A program made the position numbers and the translations under genes. The notes under the pieces were generated by a model. The model had not been told where the DNA came from and ran no database searches. It worked only from the letters and a program-made list of their open reading frames with translations. 64,000 nt of DNA from Hyalella azteca (Eukaryota; Arthropoda; Malacostraca; Amphipoda; Hyalellidae): NCBI RefSeq assembly GCF_000764305.2, contig NW_025930722.1, forward strand, positions 94,509 to 158,508, written 5' to 3'. This document shows, one piece after another, positions 23,420-35,560 of this stretch; positions within the stretch are counted from its first letter, which is position 1, and each line of letters begins with the position of its first letter.

Positions 23420-23680
23420 ATGGCGGCGACATCCTTTCATTCTCGTGTGGAACTTTTGAACAGAGATAAAAGCCCACGATTCCATTCAAGAGCTGCTCTT
23501 CATTCCATTGAAAGGCAGCGCTTGATTTCATTTTTAGGTGTTAATGGAGCCAAAAGACTTCCTCATGAATATGCGCTGCTTGTGTCCCTGCGCCTTCTGG
23601 ACGCGCGATTTTGGACCGAAATTCCAGCAGTGACTCATGGTGGACCTGAGGGAAAGAAAAAGAGAGTAGACGAAGAAGAG
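23420..23680 (+). CDS. candidate first exon, unknown protein
   Basis: An ATG in good context (GACAATGGCG) at 23420 opens 87 codons in phase 0. They run to a good donor, GAAGAAGAG followed by GTGAGA at 23681. The peptide starts MAATSFHSRVELLNRDKSPR and is basic, with an imperfect internal FHSR repeat, then turns acidic at the donor (KKKRVDEEE). No domain recognised and no downstream exon identified. The tract immediately beyond the donor is the 23.77-kb tandem array. A 103-codon minus-strand frame (23220-23531) overlaps the first third, so this may be chance. Confidence 0.25.
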
Positions 23681-23769
23681 GTGAGAGTGTTGTTTGAAAA
23701 GTGAATGTAAGATATGTTGTCAAGGAATATGCATCGAGATACGAATTAACTGATAATACGCGAGAAAAA

Positions 23770-23990
23770 AAAATTGAACGGAAAATACCGAGAATGAAAA
23801 TGCGACTGAAAAATATCGATAATGAAAATACAAACGAAAAATACTGAGAAAGGAAATACGAGCGAAAAATATCGATAATGAAAATACGAACGAAAAATAC
23901 CGAAAATGATAATACAAACGAAGAATATCGATAGTGAGGATACTAACGATAATACCGAGAATGAAAATACGAACGAGAACTACCGAGCGA
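23770..23990. repeat. 26-28-bp tandem array, about 8 degenerate copies
   Basis: Alternating units of the type GAAAAATACCGAGAATGAAA and GAAAAATATCGATAATGAAA, each followed by ATACGAAC or ATGCGACT. Two interleaved subtypes (CCGAGAATG and TCGATAATG) suggest a two-unit higher-order repeat. The minus frame through it (23720-23917) spells a Phe/Tyr-rich artefact. Confidence 0.85.
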
Positions 23991-25384
23991 GTAAAAAATA
24001 CAGAAGTATTTTTTTTCGAACTTAGAAAAAGAATACAAGAAAAGGCCTAAGTATATAGGAATAGTTTCGTTAGACTTTTACCTGGTTGGCTTCTCACAAT
24101 CATCCAGCTGTCCTCAGATTGTGCTGACCGTTTACGGGCGAAGCGCTTATTTGAAATTAATATTTTAAGAGGAAGCGCAAGAAATAAATGAACGATATTT
24201 CCTAATTTTGGTAAAAATCTTTTCTAAGTGGGCAAGAAATTACATTTATTGTCAGTAAAATAAATGTACGAATATTTCAGTGGCTGTTGAGTGCAAATGA
24301 TGGTATGAAATTTGTTGAAATCAACGGACAAGTAATTGCTATTCTCCGAGCAATGGTTATGATGCTTGACTCGGATTAATTTTTGTTTTAATTCAACTAA
24401 AAATTAGGTTGAATACCGATGTTTAGATGAATTTTTGAACAATTTCACCCGTCGTAGTTTATGATGAAATTAAATACTATTTAATTTATATTGAAGTCTC
24501 TAGCACAGGACTTCTACTACCAGTTTTGCTGGAGACGCCTTTTTTGTATCAAAATAATTGCTAATACCAGTATTTTTTTATTATCTATAACTTTCTTCGT
24601 GATCTTCGTGACGAAAAAATATCCCTATCCTGGTAAATAATTATTGCGTACTAAAATTACACGACGCCCGTGACTATGTCAACGTCTGTTGTTCATCTCT
24701 TGAGGTAACTCGGTATTAAATGAAAGGAGATTTTTCATTAATTTCTAGACAAAAACACGAGCTTCATGCAATCAACTTCAAGTTAGACATGCAATCCCAG
24801 CCCGTCAACGGCAAGTCATCAGCAGTCGCAGTCAAGATTGTGTCCCCCGCCATGTCTTCTTATTTCAAGCCACTTTTCGCTCCTTGATGGAAATTGTAGG
24901 TTATTTGTAGGTAGTTTATATACTTATATGTAGGTTATATGAACCTTGATGTTCATAGTTTGGCGAATCCATGGGCTATCTGCAATTTTAATATCGGGAT
25001 AGTTAATAGAAATTAGTCATTTACACAATTTTATTAAAGTTCTGGGTTCGTACTATCAAATGTAACCTAAGCACACGTAGCGGTAGATTTTTCATCTGTG
25101 ATAGGCGGGTTGAGCTCTAATAGTTAAAAAAAATTGAAAAAAACTTGTCATGACTAAAAGTTACGGTGAAAATTCTGGACTTCCACAAGAAAATAATTTT
25201 TGGTTGTTATGAATTTTCTTACAATAAAGAAGGTTGCAGATCAAACCTACATTGGTTTGATCTTATCGACCTTAATTAAAACGCCGCCTTACATGCCACC
25301 TACAATCTGGGAGACAAATTAAGAACCACATAAGGCAGGCACACAACGAGACTACCACTCGTACGACATAGGAAGATTCCACCA
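23991..25384. other. no gene seen
   Basis: AT-rich, with stops in all frames. Confidence 0.55.
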
Positions 25385-25545
25385 GCATCGTCATGAGGTG
25401 CCCCGACCCCTGCACCAGCATCATCATGCGGTGCCCCGACGCCTGCACCAGCATCATCATGCGGTGCCCCGACGCCTGCACCAGCATCATCATGAGGTGC
25501 CCCGACGCCTGCACCAGCATCATCATGAGGTGCCCCGACACCGCA
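25385..25545. repeat. 33-bp tandem array, about 5 copies
   Basis: Units beginning CATCATCATGAGGTGCCCCG and continuing ACGCCTGCACCAG. Thirty-three bases keep frame, so several frames are open: plus CPDACTSII or PRRLHQHHH cycles, and a minus cycle SGHLMMMLVQA. Conservation is equal at all codon positions, arguing against selection on one frame. Confidence 0.9.
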
Positions 25546-28500
25546 AGACTGGTGAAGTCTTCATTATCAAGAATGAGTCACCGGCTGTCAAATTGCAAAA
25601 TATAGGATTCGTCAAGACGTTGAAATTATTTTCTGAATAATTTTAGCATTTGATTTTCGAATGGTAACCAGATAACGCTATGCTTGTACTATACGATTGC
25701 GAAATTTCAATTTTAAGTGTTTATTTGATAACGAATATATTATGTTCGAAACGTCATAGTATAATAAATGTATTTTGGTAGCCTACTTTTCGATATTCTA
25801 ACGCCAGCTCAGCATATAGTTGGGTTCATCGAAAAAAACATGAATATAATTAATAAAAAACTTCTGTGGTCTTTAATCAAACTTGTATAAGTTTACTATC
25901 ATACACAGTAACCATGACAGTACTATTAGTAACCAGAGATTTATTATATTATTAAATATTTTCCATGATATGAACAAACTTCATTACAAATATTATACTT
26001 TTGACAAGCATTCTCCCCAATTTAATTGACTACAAATTATATTCTTGAATTAAATCAGCAATTTTACAAAATTCCTTCCTGCAGAGCTTCGAGTTTTGAT
26101 CGTATCACAAATGGTTGGTCGAAATTGGATACAAGTTTGTAATAAAGAATTGTAAAAGTGTTAGGGAAATATACAGGTTTAAGATTTCTGCTATTTTGCG
26201 TTTTTTATTTAGTTTTCATTTAACATATGCCGAAGTAAGTTTAATAGGTTCCCGTCCGTTCTAGTCAGTCCCGCCTTTGAACTTTAAGAGTCAAGGTGCG
26301 TTTTAATTTATTTTACTTGTTTATTATTTGTTTGTTCATCGTTTTTTCCATTTAGTGATTGAGGTGTTATTTATTTTGTTATATTTTGTACTGTTAGATT
26401 AGTTACTAGAGAGAAATTTTTATTCTTACTCCGACTTTTGTTCACTAATTTGTTACTTTTGGTTATTTATTCTTTGTTATTTTTCTTTTAAAGGAGTTCA
26501 GATTCATGAGTGTTGATTCAAGAGAGTGAGTTTGTGGAAGTGTCTTTTATTACAAGCCTTTAATTATTGTTGGGCTCCACGAAAAATATTTTAAGTAGGA
26601 CTGGACGGACCTGGGTGGCCCCAGCTACAGACATTCAAAGTCTGTCTGCCATCGCTTGAACAAGAATTGTGTTTCAATAAATTAATTTGAATCTCTTGCT
26701 TTGAATATTGAAATCCAGATTTGATGCGAATACTCTGGCCGAACAGCGTCATGCACCATGCTTTGCGTCCCACCCTCTGCATTAAGCATGAAGCTCGCAC
26801 AGCGGCAGTAATGAATGTACAGTCGAGAAACATTCATGGACAGACCTTCTGCCATTGCGGAGATCTTAGATAAACGTTTTTATTTCGATGTGAAATATTG
26901 CTATTTATAAAACTGGCCAATTACTGATGGACATTAATAATCAAAAATAATATTTTGTTACGAAATAATTTTTGGTAAGGCCTTCATTAAGGTGGAACCT
27001 CCAAAAGTTAATTATTAGTTGCATAGAAAACATTTTAAAGGGATCTAAATGACACTCGTATTATCTAAAGATATTATTAATGATATTCCATCACCGAATA
27101 GATAGTGAAATTTTCCAGAAGTCGCGTTCGAGCACGATCGCAACACAGGTATTTGGCTATACAGTTTGTCTTACAGATTGTCGGTGCCTTCTTCCGTTCT
27201 CTTCCTGAATCCCCTCACTGCTAGTGACATCTGCATACCAAGCAGACACAAGGTCAACAATAGCGGGTATCTACCCCAAACAATCGGTGGAAACATGTTC
27301 CACTACAGCCGGAGTTTGTGTCGAAGAAACAGAAAGTGTGAATTGAACTCCAAGCCTCGCACTGTTTTTGTGTTTTCGAGAACATCTATTTTGTGGCTGC
27401 TGGGTTTTTCGGTGGAAGTTACAGCGAGGGAATAACTGTTATTGTGTTGTCAGGTTCTGCTCCTTGCTCTGTTCCAACTAACCGAAAAGCTTTATTTAGG
27501 CCAATTTTGAAATTATTTACAATTCCCTGTCAACTGAATCTTGATTGCTTTTTCGTCTCAATGTATTTAATCATTTTAATTATTTATGTAACAATTTAAT
27601 CATTGTTTTTTCGTCATAACGAATCCATTGTTACTTAGTGTATTTGCGACGCTTTGATAGGAATATCTAAGAGATACTACACATGTTGATTTCTTGAGAA
27701 TTCAACCGGAGAAATTAGGGATTTATGTAAACGACAAACGCCTTCGTTTCTATAAAAAAAACTTCGTTTCGGTCTCGTACATCCTCTGTCTTGATCTTCA
27801 GCGGCGCGTGAGCTTAGCAATCTTAAGCCACGTACGTGTCTCGCGGAAAAAGAAGCCTGAACACTCAACCGAATTCCCAAACAATATAAAGTCTTATCTC
27901 TGGAACCATAACTGATTATTTCTATTCGTACGATTCTTAAAATACTTTCTACGAATTGGTGTAAACTTTCTTTGCCTTTCGTTGTTGTATGGTGAGCGAT
28001 CCGGTCGGTAAATGCCACACAGGCGCTTCAAGAAATTGAAGCGAGGTGCGGTATATCGACGGCATCAGCTGCCGCTTGAGATCGAAGAAATTTTGACTCC
28101 CGAATATTGAGATAAATCGTAGAGGCGGGCGAGGTTTGGTGTCCGTACAATCCATCTATTCTTCGGTTATCGAACTTCTTATTCATGTAATAAATCAAAA
28201 CAATCGGACAATCATCTGATAAACAGTGCTCGAGGTGAATAGTCTTACCTTTCGAGGTAGTCTAGAAAACTTCTCCATCGGCATCGAATTGTGTTGGTCT
28301 CTTGGCTTAATTTCCTTTATATACACATTTTTAACTAAACTATTAAACCTGCATTTCTCCAGACTGAAAATGTTTATAAGTCAGGCCAGTTTCGGAGGTA
28401 TGTCAGCCATTTGTATGGATTCATGTGAACCAATCGTTGAAGAATTCCATCGATGTGACGCGATCGCATTTCTGTTCGACGCGCGCGTTCACAAACGAAT

Positions 28501-30453
28501 AACAGAGTGGAAGCGGCACTCCAAAAAATTGCCAGTGACAGCGACAGGTATTGCAGGTCCAACAGAATGAAGTTTTGGCTGGATTTTCGGTGATGGCAAA
28601 GCGGCCAAAGTTTGACCTAAAATAACAAAACTAAAAAGGTGAATCCTGATAATTTTATAATCGTTTATCTTGTCGAGCAAGTGGTTATCTCTCAAAAATA
28701 ATTAAAAAGCGTTCGATAATTTTTAAAAGAGTGCAATTTAGGCCATTGACTGGAATTCCGTTGGCTGATGAAGTGCGCAATTTAAAGTCAGAGTTGTATT
28801 TAAATTTCATTTCTGGGTTACTATAATATTCATATTAAAAAATAAGACTCGTGCATATTCATTTAGGTTTTACTATTATTTAACTTCGAGTTGAGGGGAA
28901 TTTTTTTAACATATGAAAATTTAACAGGGCCAAAATAGACAACGCGAATTGAAAAAGTGCCTGCATCAGACAACGTCGTCATCATAGCTCCAGCAACATT
29001 TCAGTTATTACCCTTCTTCCCGCAATGCGCTTCTCAAGAAGGCGCACTGCTATTATGAACCTCATCATCGACCATATGCAATAGCGACTCGTTTAACGTT
29101 AGTTTAAGGAAGCTTTATGATCAAAAGGGAAAATTTTACGTGTATTTTCGTAACTTATATCATTGTTTTAGACTGGTCTTTCGAAGGAAATTAGGATAAT
29201 CTTAAGCAGGCTGGACAAGGGCGGTTCTGACACACACGCATTCCTCCCATCTAAAACCTGACGACACTTTTCTTGCAAAACCGTTTGCAAGAAATTGTGT
29301 TACGTTTTTACATTCCTAATGTGGGTTCTCTAGAATTTCAAAGTTTAAACAGTAGGATGTCCTGCCAGTTAATCACTATAGCTACGACAATAAACACAGT
29401 AATTAAATGGAAGCTCGTCTGCGAATTGAGTTGCGTTGGTCCATTGCGAGCGTCGGTGCTCCAAAATTTTGTGTTTGGGACAGCCCTTAACGGTGGCAGT
29501 TAAGGCATCGCAAAACTTTAGATCTTCGCATTAGTTCTCGACCTATAAAGGCTTTCTGGTGAATCATATGCGGCCGATTATAGTCAGTAGGGAGGCCACT
29601 GATAATGCACCCATAATTTTCAGCCGCGTAAACGCTCCATATAGAGCTCTTGAGACACAGCAATGCTTTCGTGTTTATCGATTAATTGATTTTAATATTG
29701 AGAAAGTCTAACATCGTCATGCATGAACATGTTGATAATTTTGGATAAAAAGACATAAAAATTAGATAAAAATTAAACAATTCAGGAACAAGCTTAATCA
29801 TTGTCATAAGAATAAAAAAAGGAGTCATTAGATATGAAAATAGATGTGGAGTAGTAGAGATTATCCATGGCTGTAGATATGATATATATACCGAATGGAT
29901 TACGGCAGACATCTCAGATGCGCCGAAGTTAGTATTCTTAATTTTATCACTAAGATTGTTGTGCCAGGCTTTTCGTGGAATGCTGTACTTTCTATATTAC
30001 TCTGTTTTTTTTTTTTATTTTAACCAATAATAAGTAAAAATACTCAAGGAAATGGAAGAAATTATAGGTTATTTTTTTGGGGAATGGAATCAGTGATTTC
30101 CTATAATTACGACTATTTACATTTGAGGCTTATAAAGTAATATATTCAAGCTGTATTATTTCCCAAATAAACATATCAAAGTGTGATTACCCAACGTAGA
30201 GCTTCAATAAACACTAATCATTGAGTAAGCAGCGAAATTAATTACAACATATTTATTTTTGAATCAAAGACAAACATTGTCAAGTCGAGCACACATTTGC
30301 TCGTCATTACCAAGGCTAGCAACATGCAACTGTATGTTTGATCAACTCTTCATTCGTCAATTTTTATAACCGATATTGAAGGGAAAATGTCTTGAGTCAT
30401 TCCTCCAGCTATCAGTGGGCAAAAACTGTCATTTGATCTCTTTGTGTCAGCCT
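25546..30453. other. 4.9 kb without a supportable gene
   Basis: Open frames up to 114 codons (28226-28570 plus; 27677-28018 minus) show no family. Around 29520-29640 the minus strand contains the phrase KVLRCLNCHR, faintly like a gag zinc knuckle but with a stop right after. No arrays or strong inverted repeats seen. Confidence 0.4.
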
Positions 30454-30490
30454 CAAAGTGACGCGCTTGACCGGCCACCGCGTCACTTTG
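30454..30490. repeat. perfect 12-bp hairpin
   Basis: CAAAGTGACGCG (30454-30465) pairs exactly with CGCGTCACTTTG (30479-30490) across a 13-base loop. The stem is far more GC-rich than its surroundings. No poly-T or gene context indicates a terminator. Confidence 0.85.
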
Positions 30491-31610
30491 CAAGCTACTT
30501 CACCAAAACAAATTATATGAATTATTACTAGAGTAACAAACCTACGAGCAATGAAGCAATATTGCCATCTGGTAAAATAAGTTGTCAAATTTTATAAAAC
30601 ATGTTTCAACCTGAATCAATTGATGATGATCAAATTTCCAATTAATTGAATGTTTATCAAATTATATTCACTGAAAAGATCGCACAGAAATTTTCCACTT
30701 TTACTTTTTCTCTGAACGAGTTTCCCGCAACTAGGCTTGCCGTTAAATGTAGTCGAAAAAATTCACTCCATATCAACTTGAAAAAACTTACTATCTGTTA
30801 AGCGCTTCCTTTCAGAAGAGCCGCACTTCCCCTGAAGTGAACCAGAAAGTGTTAATTTGCAAAGATGGCTGGCGTGATACTGATTTTCGAGAAGCCTTAA
30901 AATAAAATGAACAAATCAGTATATCCAGGACAAGATTTTTTACCTGCAGCCTGATAGGCCCTGCAAGCCATTGAACCAAAAGGCTCTTAATATACGAAGA
31001 AATTTAGGAAATTGCGTCTTAAATTAAGGATTCAGGAAGGGTTCACAGAAGTTACAGGCAGAATTTCAATACCGTGATCTGCAACTCCATTACTTAGAGA
31101 TACCACCAGCGGTCTTACTTTCAAGTAGCCGCTCATGGCCATTCAATCATTCGGTGACCCACCATAAAAGATTAAATCTTCAAAGAGCTTTTAGAAAATC
31201 GATCGATGGCTTGCATGAAGAATCCCATTTTTGTTTAATTAATCAACATATCAAACGACTGAAAAGCAAACATTTTCGACTCTAATTCGTTAAGCGACAG
31301 TTTAGAGATCGAACTCTAACCTTTCCACACGTTATATCTAAAGGTTTTCGTATAGGGGATTAGGTAAATGCTGATCATATACCAACGAATATCCTGAAAT
31401 TTTAACTTAATTAGGTTTAAACGTAAATTTAGCACTTTTATTCGCAGATTTGGGTTTTTATTACTTGCGTAACAATTTTTACAGCGAGTTTATAGTTCTA
31501 ATTCGCTTGAAATTTCTCAACTTCGCTCTATCATTTTCAAATTTTGGTTTTGAACTCATCTTTGTAAATTTGGTCGTTCCAGTGATCATTTTCCTATTTC
31601 TTACGTTTTT
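30491..31610. other. no gene seen
   Basis: Nothing supportable on either strand. Confidence 0.5.
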
Positions 31611-31660
31611 GTCTGACGATGGGGCTGGTTTCCGAAATTTTTGCTATGAAAATAATTTGA
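31611..31660 (+). repeat. dispersed 45-bp motif, copy 2 of 5
   Basis: TCTGACGATGGGGCTGGTTT, then CCGAAAT and CTATGAAAAT. It lies inside a 99-codon open frame (31450-31749) that has no other support. Confidence 0.65.
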
Positions 31661-34127
31661 ATTTTAAATCTATTTTTAAACTGGTTTCTAAATTCATATT
31701 TATTTTACGATTTAAGCAAACCCATAATATAAATCTATGTAAATCATAATTTTCGAGCCTAATTTACTCGAAATAATTCGCTCAATAGCTCTTCAAACGT
31801 TTTACACGCACATAATAATTATTTCTAGATTAATAAAAATTTATTTGAACGATAAGTCATAAATTTTCTAGTACTTTAACTAAAATATTTTTGGACTGAT
31901 GGGATGAATTAATAAGTCATTCTTAAAAATTTAGTAGCAGTTTAATTAGCCTAAGCGCAAGTAGTAGGGCTTTTTGGGAGCTTGATTTGCCATTTTAACT
32001 TACACACATGAGGATATTTTGGTGCTTACTTTCCGGTTAACAAAGACTTTACAATTTCTCTGATGATGTCGGTTTCGTTAACGAGACTTATTTCATTTAA
32101 CAACATACGATGTAGCGAAAATTTCTCACTGTAACACATCGACTGGATTCATGATGGATGAATTCCAATCTAAAATCCGTCAGTCCATGAGTAAGCTCCT
32201 TACCTGATGTCACGGTGATATATTATGATGCAAACCAATTTTTGAGGTTTCACTATAATCAAAATGTTTGTTTACGACCAACCTCAAAGCATTTCTTTCG
32301 ACCATCAAGGTATTTCAGAAGAAAATGCTGTTGAAATTTTTTTTTGCCTTCATTTCGCACCAGCAATTTTTGACATTTCCACTCAAATTTCAATGGAATT
32401 GACGTTATTATTCCTTGCAAATTATGCTCAATAATGTTGTTGCCAACTTTCGTACATAAGGAGGGAATTTTTGCTTAGACAAATTAGTAGCTCGCCCCAG
32501 GACGGTGAATTCAACGAAGCTGAGGGCCGAGGATGCGTAAAATAATAGCCCGTCGTGAGCGTCGTTAGCGCCTGAGCTGCGCCGTAAATAGAGGGATCTT
32601 TTGTGGTGACCTCGCAGGGTTTCCTTATTATGTGACCGTTACTTACCACATTATCATACCTCATCGGACCTCTTTGCCCCTTTTACTCGTGTTTTTGCAA
32701 ACTGAATTTATTCATGAATACTTGGAACGGAAAACTTTTAATGAAACTCGCACTGTAAAGATATTGTTTCTCCGCTCAAGACAAATACTTTTAGACTTGT
32801 CTCATTATTGTGACTAAAAAAATTGTGACTAAGAAGCTAACTTCAATGCCATGCAACTCTGTCCAATCACTTTACGATTCAATGTTAGACAGTCGCGTAA
32901 TCCAAGCTTCTCTCAATAATGTGGTAGGTCAGATTCAGCATGGCCATAAATGCTGCTTTAAGTACCCAGTGAGCGAGGAAAAAATCAAGTCGCTCAACAC
33001 CAAAGAAATAATGCAAAAGGCGTTGACAATTACTCGCTGTTGGATAATAATAATGTCCTGGAATTCTTGCTACGATTTACAGTCTTACCAGATATTCAAC
33101 AAACATCTGGTCGAAGAAAATAAATAACACTGGTACCGGTACCAATTTTCTCTGACCAAAATTAAAAATTGTCTCCCACTTCATGTAGCACGAGTTAGAT
33201 GCGCATTTACAACCACAGAGAAGATAATAAAATACAAGCGTGTATGTATCCAATATTGTAATGTAAGCAAAGTCAGCTATGCAGTCTATTGGTATTAACA
33301 CATTAATGTGTACTCAAATTATGTGGAGAACTGCTAAAGAAGCGCCACAGGAAGCAGGATTTAATACTGGCTTCAACATTTCTATTTCAAAGTTCGATAA
33401 AATGACTCGTGTTGTAGTTTGGCGATAATAATATATATAACTATATATATAATATATTATATATGTAGTAATATAATTGGCAATATTTGGCGATGACGAA
33501 GAAATCAAGAAATTAGGTTTCCGCTTATTGACTATGAATAAAGTGAATTATTTAAACACAATTCTGCTTGATATTACACAACTAGTGAGCAATCATTAAT
33601 TTCATTGGATCCGATGCACCCTATAATCGCTAGAACGTTACAATTAAAAGTCTTGCTTTTTCGGAAGTTGAGGAAAACTGCCCTCAAATTAAATAGGTTT
33701 TCATTGAACGGTAATCCTACACGAGGGATCAACTATATTTTTTCCAGTACAAAAATTTTTTCAGAGTAGTTGAATATTTGTAACCTAGTCACATTTTTTA
33801 CTTCCTGCCTAACTAAAGACATGGTTTGCAACAGTTGAGAAACGCCACTTTTCTGGCCCCAGCAACACATCATTAAGTTCGATGAGTGAATATACTTGAA
33901 TCACAAATTAAATATTAGTGCATAAGGTAAAATGATACAAGCATTAGGATCGCATTGATTATATAAATCTCAAAGTAACCAATAACTTGAGAGTAAAGAA
34001 CTTCCTAGAAAATGCACCACATTTTTTATTACATGTTGCCCTATCTTCACGCATCATCATTTCAAATTTTAATAATAGTATTATTCATACAATATTATTA
34101 TTTATATATTATTCAATTTTTACCTTG
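31661..34127. other. no gene; AT microsatellite at 33428-33470
   Basis: A 105-codon plus frame at 32810-33127 (includes CNSVQSLYDSMLDSRVIQA) is unassigned. A TATA-rich microsatellite occupies 33428-33470. Nothing else stands out. Confidence 0.4.
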
Positions 34128-34180
34128 TGATCCTGGAGCTAGTCTCAGTATAGTGTTTTCAATGAGAATGAGGTTATTTT
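34128..34180 (+). repeat. dispersed 45-bp motif, copy 3 of 5 (most diverged)
   Basis: GATCCTGGAGCTAGTCTC, then GTTTTCAATGAGAAT. Order and spacing match the other copies. Followed at 34200-34290 by an AT microsatellite. Confidence 0.5.
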
Positions 34181-34199
34181 CTAGGCAATTTCTGAGAAA

Positions 34200-34295
34200 T
34201 AATAATACTTATTAATTATTATAACTAATAATATTAATATATTAATAATATATATATATTATTATTATATATATATTAATATATGTTATTAATAT
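34200..34295. repeat. AT/AAT microsatellite
   Basis: Runs of ATTAATAT and TATATATTA units. Confidence 0.85.
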
Positions 34296-34971
34296 TATAA
34301 CTTCATGTGGTAGCGTTTATTGCTGCTTTATTTAGAAGATTAAGAACAGAAGCTTGCACAGATGAATAGTTCTTATGTACGACACGAAATGACAGTAAGA
34401 AATTAAACTAACTATGTACTCGTATGTACTCATTCATCAGGCTAGTGAATTCTTATAGGTACGGGGACTGGGCAGATTCGCAAGCAAAATTTCTACTTCC
34501 TGGATGCTTAAATGTCAAGGACTTTGTGCGATGGCCTTGAAGCGCTTCGTTTTCGTAGCTTGTAAGCTCGGTTAGAGTTGAGTGATTAATAATGATAAAA
34601 CGCCAATTAAAAGAGTACTCTGGCGACTATAACTTAAAACTCGGTCGTGGGGCCGCATTGGACTAGTCTTCAGAGGCTCCCGCTAATCTGAAACAAAACT
34701 CAGTTAATTGATGTCACTTATTTGCTTAAATCGCAAGTTAACCAAAAATTTAAAAGCAAGGATTAAACCACAAATGTTCATATCTTTAGAATCATTGTAC
34801 ATTTTTAAACTTAGGCCCAGTTTAAATTCAGCTGGTAGCTCCTATCCTCTTGAAATTGTGAATAGATAGGTTTTGTGCCCTGGTACTTGTAAGTTTAGGT
34901 TTTTAATTGTGTTTTTTGTGCTTTCAATTGTACTAATTTGTGACTTTCTATGTAAATTATAGATTCTATGA

Positions 34972-35022
34972 ACTGACGATGGAGCTGGACTCCGAAACGT
35001 TTTCCATAAAGATATGAACATT
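34972..35022 (+). repeat. dispersed 45-bp motif, copy 4 of 5 (closest to consensus)
   Basis: CTGACGATGGAGCTGGACTC, then CGAAACGTTTTCCATAAAGA. Best preserved copy. Confidence 0.7.
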
Positions 35023-35426
35023 TGTGGTTTAATCCTTGCTTTTAAATTTTTGGAAAACTCAGTTAGACCAACAATATGACAAAGGGAATATTCGCGACGT
35101 CACTCAAACATCATAGCAGCCCAAGGTTCAGCGAGCGATCTACGTCAATGCAGCAGACGGACGCGGCGACTAGTGAAGACGTGCATCAATGGGTTCACTG
35201 AGGTGCTGCGGTCTGCTCATATTTATTGCCAAGATCCTGAATTGTCTTAATACTTTGTCGATGAACATGGCTGGATGCGGTCACTGCATAGTAATTCATG
35301 ATCTCAAACGATGTCGTACGTTAGTCGTTGCTATTCCAGTTAAATTTCCACCAATTAATTACGAACAGGAGGCGGATAAAGGGTTACGATTGCTAAAAAC
35401 TGGTAACGGTGTGCCTTCCAGAACGA

Positions 35427-35560
35427 GTTTCTCCTGCACTTGCTCAATCTGAACTATTATTATTCTAGTTTTTATTATTATTAACTATTATTGTTAACTA
35501 TTATTATTAAGTATTATTATTATTAGTTTCTCCTGCACTTGCTCAATCTGAACTATTACT
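35427..35560. repeat. duplicated 30-bp string around an ATT microsatellite
   Basis: TTTCTCCTGCACTTGCTCAA plus TCTGAACTATTA occurs at 35427 and again at 35527, with (ATT)n sequence between. This looks like a local duplication spanning the microsatellite. Confidence 0.85.

Noticed and set aside
25272..25640. Three repetitive ORFs (CPDACTS, HQHHH, MMMLVQA)
   Set aside because: All come from the in-frame 33-bp array; no codon-position bias favours any of them.
29520..29640. Gag-like zinc knuckle (KVLRCLNCHR) on the minus strand
   Set aside because: The CCHC pattern is incomplete and a stop follows directly; surrounding translation is not gag-like enough to support a call.
32810..33127. 105-codon plus ORF
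   Set aside because: Looks moderately protein-like but matches no family I know, and nothing around it supports a gene.
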